A stretch of DNA of 64,000 nucleotides from Harmothoe impar (taxonomy: Eukaryota > Annelida > Polychaeta > Phyllodocida > Polynoidae), in contig OX381705.1 in NCBI GenBank assembly GCA_947462335.1, positions 37,843,570 to 37,907,569 of the forward strand, read 5' to 3'. A program made the translations under genes and the position numbers. Shown here piece after piece: positions 56,996 to 64,000 of this stretch. Positions within the stretch are counted from its first letter, which is position 1; each line of letters starts with the position of its first letter. Under the pieces are notes generated by a model that saw only the letters and a list, made by a program, of their open reading frames with translations, made no database searches and was not told where the DNA came from.

Positions 56996-57029
56996 TCCCC
57001 AAGGCTATAGTTGTGTATATTACCTTATC

Positions 57030-57572
57030 CAGTGGCGGCGGAACGGGGGTGGGGGGGGGGGGGGGGGCTGGGGGCCCAGGCCCTTCAACTTTAAAGTTGG
57101 GGGGCCCAAGTATGTTTTCCCCCCCCCCCCCCCAACTTTTTGGGAAACAATAACATTATAGACTCAGAATTCCCTAGAATACACCAAACTCAAATGGACT
57201 GCTGCTGCAAAACATGCATAAACAAGGATATCACTAATTAGTAGACGCTTGATTTAAAATAAGCAAGCTCAACTATACGTATGGACTACTTGATACAAAC
57301 ATTTGAAAAACTTTTTCATTGTTCTACACACTAACTTTATCACAATCGTTCCGTCCCTGTTCGGTATGACTTCGTTGGAAGATCGCATTATTTTATGTGA
57401 AATGTCGTCAATAAAACTATTAAAAAAAAGGTAAATTTCCCAAAGTTTTCCAAAGTTTTCTCAGGATCATATGATATGTTTCAAAACATCGCTGACTCCA
57501 CTAATACAAGATTCAAATTCCAAAATTTCATGGCAGCTGGGCCCCCCAACTTTATCCACCTTCCGCCGCCCC
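57030..57572. mobile_element. MITE with CAGTGGCGGCGGAA end, in CC2D2A 3' flank
   Basis: Begins CAGTGGCGGCGGAACGGG 35 bp after the CC2D2A stop. The right end TTCCGCCGCC is inverted but its last bases are degraded. Sub-terminal AAAGTTGGGGGGCCCA pairs with TGGGCCCCCCAACTTT. Same family as 56372-56590. An AATAAA at 57410 lies inside and could be used as a poly(A) signal. Confidence 0.65.
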
Positions 57573-59846
57573 TTTTATTATATGACCTGTCTCGCCTTTA
57601 ACACCACCTATATATATATTTTTTTTTAAATGTAAAATAGTTTTTTAAGACATGAAATATTTGTATTTTAGGTACCTAGCAAATAAGAAATGGGGGCATT
57701 AATATACCATTAATCTGACGTGTTGATACATGTAGACTTATAGTGGTAGCAGCATATGATGTATACAATTATATATCCTGTCATTTGAACCCAACTCAGG
57801 GGCGCGACCCTGACATTCCCCTATTCGTTTTTCGACATCTATTTTGGGTCCTTGCCAGAGACGAGAAGTGACAAGAATGGAAACTGTTGGTATACAGTGA
57901 ATCTATAAATGGAATGTAAATAAAGGTCCTAATGTCAGGTTGTATGTGGCACTCCCAGTGGGAATTGTTCCATAACGCTGTCCCACGTGGGTAACGACAT
58001 AGCTCCATGTTGGAGGCCACACGTGAGGAGCAGGGCAGATCCTACTGCACATACACGTGTGTCTTCACATGGTATATACCACCATGTCCTTGTCCTGCAT
58101 ATGCATCTCACAATTGTGTTATGGTAGAAGCAATGGCCATCAAAAGGGGACATGATATATTCCGGGAATATATTGTGGCCCTACATGGGTAAAAATCGAC
58201 ACGGACGACACAGCCCTTTTCTCAAAATCGACGGACACAGTGACACGCTGTTGTCCCAAAAAATGACACAGTGACACAGCCAAAAATCTTGAGTACCCAT
58301 GTGTAGGAACTATGTTAGCACAGCTAGATTCTGAATGGGTCTTGTATATCCTTATATGAATAATCTGTAGTGAAACTTTCCCCGATTATCTAACGGTGAA
58401 ACCGACCATAATGATATGTTGAGATATACAGAGCCAAAGATTCACTGGGCCACAAACATGCCAGTTTAGTCTCCACATCTCGATGTCCATTCGGTAGTGT
58501 GTAGGTGTAATGTAATGCGTCATGTAGGCACCATACAGACGGGTGATGGCACCATGTAGGTGGTGCAGCATGACTCATGGCACCACACCACAACAGGCCA
58601 TGGTTATAGCATGTACCCATCCATGCAGTCATCAATGGCGTCCACACAAGGTAGTTAGTGAGTCACAAGTGAATCGCCGTGTCCTCTGCTCGACAAGTAC
58701 CTGTAATGGTACAGTGATAAATCCAGGACATCAGTGAGTTCAATATGTCCAGAAGAGTGGAGGTCCAGATTTTTCCGCGCTGAGATAGAGGGTGTTTTCC
58801 GTGCTAAACAGACTGTTGGTTATATTATATATTATTATATGTATATCATTTTTATGTTAAGTACAATGAAGCATCTACACTAGAATCCGTCCATATATAT
58901 AAATGATAGTGTATCCTTTTAATGTTAAGTACAATGCAGCATCTACGATAGTATCCGTCCATATAATATTATGTTAGTGGTATATTTTATGTTTATGTTA
59001 TTTTATTACATTATTCAATTCTACCATTATATTTCATGTCACGGAGAAACCTCTTTGAATCAATATTTTCAATCGTACAGAATAATGTAGATATTTGTAT
59101 AATGTTTAATAAAATCAATCCAATTATTTATAACATATATGTATCTTATCTTTTTTCGTTGGTCGGCTTCTTAAAAGACACAAGAAGAGAGATCAAGATT
59201 CGTCCTCGGTGTATATGGGTGTATGTACAAGTACAAACGTAGTTGTGTCAGGGTGAACCCGGATGTAACGAAATAAATAAAACATATAACATGTAGATGT
59301 AACGCCTAGATGCAATAGGTGTCATGGGGAAGGCCATTCATTAATGGGGGGGAGGGGAGAAAACAGAACTACCCGAAAATTTACGCCCATTTGGTTTCAC
59401 TTTAAAAAAAAATCTTAGTCGACTTGGGTTTGGTTTGTATTCAGATAATTATATCTTCACCGGTAAGGTTATACTTTTTCTATACGACTCCGGTATTCGT
59501 TCCCTTTGTATGTCTGATAGATATACTTCCTTCCCTTAGAGACGACCACTTCCCCCATGATGATTTCTATATTAGGTAGGCTATAGGGTGGGGTGCTTTG
59601 GTAGGATGTTTATGGTCTGAGGTATTTTCGTAATGGTACATGTTATAGATTCAACCAGCCGTAGCCTACTAGACGCAGAAGAGGAATGGTTTCTTGTCCT
59701 TAGAGAAAGAAAGAAATGACACATCTCAGGAGATTATACTTATTAATTAAGAACTTTAGAGAGTAAGCAATCCATGGAAAAATAAAAATCTCACATGTGT
59801 ACTTAGCTAGTAGAATTACACTTATTCATTCAAGACAAAATAAATA
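57573..59846. other. intergenic, no gene recognised
   Basis: Downstream of CC2D2A. Contains an AATAAA (57919), a CGACACAGTGACAC-type repeat pair at 58198-58280, and the duplication at 58850-58980. Short frames have no family resemblance. Confidence 0.6.
58850..58980 (+). repeat. two-copy tandem repeat (TTAAGTACAATG.AGCATCTAC)
   Basis: Copies at about 58850 and 58920 share TTATGTTAAGTACAATGAAG and TCCGTCCATATA. The complement of this core sits inside the AT microsatellite at 33493-33520. Confidence 0.75.
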
Positions 59847-60031
59847 CCGTATTCGACGTTATAAGCGCCCCCTCCCCCCCTAATAAGCGCCCCCCCCCCC
59901 TTTTTGGGGAATTTTTAGACTAGAACAAAGGCTTAAATTTTACGATTTTTGAGACAGTTAAACTAGTAAGTACTAAAACGCCATGAAAATAATTTTATAA
60001 GCGCCCAGGGCGCTTATTACGTCGAATACGG
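59847..60031. mobile_element. TA-flanked MITE, 185 bp (CCGTATTCGACGTTATAAGC)
   Basis: Terminal inverted repeats of about 24 bp: CCGTATTCGACGTTATAAGC plus GCCC, mirrored by GGGCGCTTATTACGTCGAATACGG with one mismatch. TA at 59845-59846 and 60032-60033. A complete copy; fragments occur at 50260, 53735 and 54030. Confidence 0.82.
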
Positions 60032-61369
60032 TACACTTTGTGGTTCATAGCAACAACAAACAAAAACGGTAGTACACACTGTTAAATATACAATTAGCAT
60101 TTGCACATGGCGGGGGGTACTGGACTGCACAACTACCGCCTGCTTAGAAACAGGAGCCGCCAAATCACCGCCCCCTTATGGATGCATATAAGATTGACCC
60201 CTGATTCCTTACAGATAAGCTACCGCCCCTGTTATTGGAAGGACCCCTGTAATAGTACCTTGTTTCCTGATGCACATACTAGTACATTTTAACATTTACA
60301 CCTGACTAAGACCCAATTACTACTCCCCACCTCTAGAGCTACCACCCCTACCTTTTGTGGGGTGCTGAGAGTAGCCACCCCCTAATTTTGAGGCAATTTT
60401 GAGACCCACCACTATCACTTCCGAGGGTCGATTGGAGGTGGGTAGCCATATCAGACCTGCGTTAGCCTGGCCTACCCCCCCCCCCCCCCTCCATCCGGGA
60501 GGCTGGCCACCAAATTTCAATTTTTGTTTATTCATATGCTTGTGAGAGGTAAAGGAAAGAAAATATGAGAGAAAATCTGATTCAGCCAATAGTTATATTG
60601 GCATCACTGATGTACAGAGTTATGAGGTTTGCAATACACTCTGTGTTATGCGTAAGTCTACATAATAGACACTAAGAATTTGCGAACTCTATATTTGACT
60701 AGGTAGAATTAACAATAGTGGCAAGTTAGTAGCTACACAACATTCCACCTTTTGATCAGGTCGAGTAGGCCAGGTACATCTGGCAGCACCAATAAATATA
60801 TATAGATTCTCTGCCTTTTTCAGCACCACTGAGCACCAGGTTGACTAGAAGGGTGCAAAGAAAGTGGTTCAATGAAAACAGAGATAACAATTAAGAGATA
60901 ATAGCACCACTCTTATTAATTAATTAACCAGGATTGGCAGAGTTTTAATTTAGTGCAGTCTTCTTGCGCTTGGCTCTTTTAATCTTAGACTTGTCCTTTT
61001 TTGCAAGTGGTATCCTTTTTATTGGCTACGTGGATCGCTCTTGTGTTGTAGTGTTATGTAATGGCGCGTAGCCAATGTTTGTTATAGGGGTCTCAGATTG
61101 CACTATATTGCTTCTAAATGCTATAATGCTTTGCACTATAGGGATTAGAGTCATGAATTAGTGTTCTTTGGAATAATACCCAACTTTACCCACAGTTTCA
61201 GAGATATAACTTCATATCTTCAGGTATTTCAAGCCATGTTAAGAAAAAAAGTGCCTGAAATAGGGTGATTTCCCTCTTTGAGCCTACAGAATCTGGCTGA
61301 GATCGCATGTTTTGTAATGTACTGAATCAATTTGTATGTGTGGATCTTTCATTTTTTCTTATATTGTAT
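60032..61369. other. intergenic, nothing recognised
   Basis: Between the MITE and the LTR. C-runs at about 60475-60489; no gene or assignable repeat. Confidence 0.6.
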
Positions 61370-61869
61370 TGTAGGGGTTGTGGAAGTATCACGCGAACAC
61401 AGGTTCCAAATTCGGTTTGAATGCAACAGGTTTATTCAGTCACGATCACAGCCTCAAAAGTAACACGTAGGTTTGTTCGGTTCAATCAAATAACCAACTC
61501 GAAATGTACAGTGTTCTAGCTTTAGTTCGAAGTCAGCAAAGCTGGATGATCTGGTCCTGTGCCAGCATAGCTGGTGCAAGAGCCAGAGAGTGGGAGGGGT
61601 GTAGGTGCCCCGTGATCAAAAGGTATCGAAGGGTGTGGGTCTGAGCTCGTCCTAAGACGAACTCTCTGAGGTAGCCAACCTCGGCCTCTTATATACCCTG
61701 AGCGCGGACCAAGCAGTGTCGACGTGGCACTCCACCGGAGCGCCGTCCGGAGTGCCCTGCCTGGCTCCGCTACCGGATAATCGAAAGGACATGACGCAGG
61801 TGTTGCCACCTAGTGTCCGAAAGAGGCACTTCCCGCATTGACTCCACGAACCCATGTTTACGCATGCAT

Positions 61870-62275
61870 GGGTTAGCTCTCCCCAGTGAGAGGAGAGACG
61901 TTTAGAGCGTTATCTTCTTAATAAGACTATTAAGACTGTCTTAATTGTCTTAAAGTTAGTTCCTGGAGTGGCCACCTTACCTTTCACCACAAATCCTCTA
62001 GATGGCACCACTGTAAGTTTGTAACATTGCTGTATATATCGGGGGCTCTGCCCCCGCACCCCCTTCTTCTTTCTCTCTCTTTTTTCTGTATCCTGCATCC
62101 CCCCCTCCCCCGACCAAGTGTGTAGTCTACACCTAACCCTAACCCAAACCCCAACCCTTACCCTAATCCTAACCCTAAACCGCTGCCCCAATGTAAGATA
62201 CTGAATTAAGACTTTAAGACTTAAGATTAAGATAACGCTCTAAACGTCTGTCCTCTCACCTGGGAGAGCTATCCG
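61870..62275. mobile_element. inverted-repeat insert inside LTR, with telomere-like core
   Basis: Arms of about 85 bp: TTAGCTCTCCCCAGTGAGAG .. GACGTTTAGAGCGTTATCTT at 61871-61956 and the reverse complement at 62190-62275. The core contains CTCTGCCCCCGCACCCCC and a degenerate CCTAACCCTAACCC tract at 62132-62178. Confidence 0.6.
62132..62178 (+). repeat. telomere-like CCCTAA tract, degenerate
   Basis: About seven imperfect CCCTAA/CCCAAA units (ACCTAACCCTAACCCAAACC ..). This is an interstitial tract, not a chromosome end, since unique sequence lies on both sides. Confidence 0.8.
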
Positions 62276-62326
62276 GTATTTGCCATGTTTACACATATTA
62301 CTCGTGCCCCTACATCACCCCCACCA

Positions 62327-62792
62327 GATTATACCAAGGGTTGACACATCTGATATTATATACATTTCAAATAGGCGAATAATATCAGTGTACACATAAC
62401 GATATCAATTATATCAAATCGAAGGGTTCGAATATGTTCCATCTGAACATGAGGAAAATCGAATGTTGATTTAGACCTGTTACATTAACCAATGTTTACA
62501 CAATCTATGTACAAAATAGGGATCTAAGAGATCCAACAGTAATAACGACGAGATAGGATACGTGAGTATCCATCTTTAATAATGATATGAATACATATGT
62601 GTTTTCTACTCTGCTTTACTTAACTAACGAGATCACACCTTTTGGTTTGGATGAGATATAGAAAAATAACATGGATTTTTTTTTTATATAGTCATGGGTG
62701 GGTGAAATGCACATTATGTGACTTAGGACGGAGGATACAGAAGTATTGGTTCGAAAAATGTCTTTATGGGCGAACCATCCCTGGAGAGGTAA
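62327..62792. other. non-coding 3' region of second element
   Basis: Between the purine tract and the end of the accessory ORF; shorter (about 470 bp) than the 1.46 kb in the first element. Nothing recognised. Confidence 0.55.
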
Positions 62793-63483
62793 TTATATGT
62801 CATATTGTATGGCTACAGTGGCTTCCGCTGCCTTCTGATAGGCCTGGGCCGTTTTCAGTTCTCGTTTGGCCTTCCATAGCTCCTCAGTGAGCTCAGCGAC
62901 CTTGCCTGGCTCAGGTTGGTCCTCGAGTCGTTGTTGTTCGCAGATGGTGGTCAGCCGCTCAACCTCCTTGCACTGTATGGCCATAGCATAGTCTGCGGAT
63001 GCCTTTCCTATGGATGTGGCACACTGTTGCATGGCTACCTGCTGTTCGAGCAGCCACCGTGTGAATAGTTCAGTATGGACCACAGGGTCAGGGGCTGTTA
63101 CAGGCTCGAAGTAGTCCTTTGGTATGTGGAGGGCTGGTCGGAGATGTTCACCACTCGTCATCAGTTCATACCATACACCAGTGTTGGCCGAGTTCAGTGC
63201 TTTTTCCTTGACTACCCTCACAATGGGTTTGAAGGGTACCGTGGCCGGGTTAGTGCTTGTCAAAGTTGCTGGAGTGGTGACAGTCTTTGGTGTCGCCGCT
63301 GGGGCAGTCGTAGTTGGTGTGGTAGTCACAGGGTTCAAAGTGGTTACTGGGACTGGGTCCACCACAGTCTTAGCATCAACTAGTTTTGACTTCGAAGTGA
63401 CTGTGGAGGCAGGAGCCTTGGACTCTACCTCACACTGTGACTTGTCACTTCCGAAGTGGCCCTCTTTACCACCTGAGAGGTGT
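62793..63483 (-). pseudogene. C-terminal part of an accessory ORF of the second element, decayed
   Basis: Open for about 230 codons after a TAA at about 63484; the part from 63365 is Thr/Pro-rich, then KEKALNSANTGVWYELM and a helical C-terminus with coiled-coil character (VAELTEELWKAKRELKTAQ). It holds the same place relative to the 3' LTR, and the same order of Pro/Thr/Val stretch then coiled coil, as the end of ORF3 in the first element. Residue identity is low, so homology is plausible but unproven. Confidence 0.5.
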
Positions 63484-63533
63484 TAATGGTGGCAGTTACC
63501 ACCATGTCCGGTTTCCCAGGTAGGACATAATTC

Positions 63534-63956
63534 TCAGAATCTTCGATCATCTCCACATCTCTCGAATGTGGCCGACGAATAGCATCTTCCGGGCAGATGA
63601 CTGATGGGAGATCCTTGTAGGGTATCTTTCTGTGTTTCTCGTTCTGGCCCTGGAGGATCCATAGGGGGATACTCAGACTTACTGGCCAAGTTTCCTGGGG
63701 TCAGGGTACGAAGGGTTTGGAGATTGGAACTACCTCTTGGTGCAGAGAAATCTAGGCCATAGTCGGGTTGCAATGTCTGGAGTGGGGACCGATGCTCAAT
63801 CGTCACTCCTCTTCCTCTCCCTGGGGCTGGAGGTCGAGGAGATGGGACTTCCGATTTCATCCTCTTACATTCGGGTTCGGAGTTCGCTGGACTTCTGTTG
63901 GCCTCGCCGCGTTTTCCTGTAAGGGGGTTGGCGGTTCTCCATGCAGCCATCTCCAC
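63534..63956 (-). pseudogene. upstream fragment of the same accessory ORF
   Basis: 140 codons rich in Pro, Arg and Ser (PRPPAPGRGRGV, YGLDFSAPRG). It ends at TGA 63536-63534 in the same frame as the C-terminal fragment, but the coding-like sequence between them runs in another frame, so at least two small indels or stops separate them. The composition resembles the RS/Pro-rich middle of the first element's ORF3. The left limit is set only by the frame. Confidence 0.45.
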
Positions 63957-64000
63957 ATAGGTGACGTCCTCCAGACGTCCTCTCCGGTCGGTATGTCCAA

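Larger units (their letters stand above)
61370..62314 (-). repeat. 3' LTR of second element, 945 bp
   Basis: Begins TGTAGGGGTTGTGG and ends GTGCCCCTACA, with perfect 8-bp inverted ends. On the minus strand a TATA box (TATATAAG, 61695-61688) precedes AATAAA (61436-61431). Only one copy is in view. It contains an inverted-repeat insertion (61870-62275). Confidence 0.75.
61370..64000 (-). mobile_element. second LTR retrotransposon, partial (runs off right edge)
   Basis: The 3' end of a minus-strand element: LTR 61370-62314, a purine tract on the minus strand just inside it (TGGTGGGGGTGA, 62326-62315), then internal sequence with broken frames. The LTR ends (TGTAGGGG...CCCCTACA), TATA/poly(A) layout and the C-terminal coiled-coil ORF just upstream of the 3' end mirror the element at 20349-33345. 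The second LTR, gag and pol lie off the window, so the class is inferred. Confidence 0.75.

Noticed and set aside
54813..54894. Constitutive CC2D2A exon
   Set aside because: Its strong donor puts the conserved last exon out of frame, while exon 35 joins the last exon directly in frame; kept only as a possible alternative exon.
55841..56219. Repeat proteins VNRWVW / VGVGKQ / HTHLFT
   Set aside because: Produced by the 18-bp minisatellite; open on both strands and in several frames.
57573..61369. A second host gene downstream of CC2D2A
   Set aside because: No exon-like frame with conserved motifs and good splice sites could be found; only short random frames and MITEs.
61522..61855. Minus-strand frames of 67-95 codons in the right-hand LTR
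   Set aside because: They lie in the LTR around its TATA box and have no recognisable domain.
62132..62178. True telomere
   Set aside because: Only about seven degenerate CCCTAA units with unique sequence on both sides.

Overview
This is animal nuclear DNA, most likely from a marine invertebrate. I cannot fix the phylum. Evidence for this: exons of 12-333 nt separated by large introns, GT-AG splice sites (one GC-AG), many short inverted-repeat transposons and minisatellites, and metazoan-type Ty3/gypsy elements.

From the left edge to 56995 the plus strand carries one gene, the orthologue of human CC2D2A (Joubert/Meckel protein of the ciliary transition zone). I placed 36 coding exons (about 1,600 codons) by splice sites, reading phase and protein similarity. 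Only the extreme N-terminus lies off the left edge. The exons encode, in order, a charged N-terminal region, the CC2D2A-specific conserved block, coiled coil, N-terminal C2-like domain, C2 domain, and the inactive transglutaminase-like C-terminal domain ending at the stop codon at 56993-56995. Notable points are a 12-nt microexon, a GC donor, and an extra exon-like segment before the last exon.

The intron from 19704 to 33791 holds a 13-kb Ty3/gypsy LTR retrotransposon on the minus strand (20349-33345). Its two 482-bp LTRs look identical by eye, so the insertion is young. Its frames, in transcription order, are: coiled-coil Gag part, -1 shift, capsid plus zinc knuckle, -1 shift, protease, in-frame stop, RT/RNase H/integrase, in-frame stop, integrase tail. 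Downstream lies a roughly 1,074-aa protein of unknown function with Cys/His finger-like motifs and a coiled-coil tail. It has its own TATA box and a perfect NRF-1-type palindrome upstream. This is the most interesting object in the window. A second element of similar architecture enters from the right edge (61370-64000, minus strand), with a 945-bp LTR and a decayed version of what may be the same extra protein.

The remaining introns and the 57-61.4 kb intergenic stretch hold many non-autonomous elements: a 2.4-kb foldback element, Harbinger-like and TA-flanked MITEs, elements with CAGTGGCG-type ends, and a tRNA-derived SINE-like piece. They also hold six or more minisatellites, one of about 1.6 kb built from a 16-bp unit. 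Several minisatellites sit against copies of the same dispersed repeat. No second host gene, rRNA gene or CRISPR array was seen.
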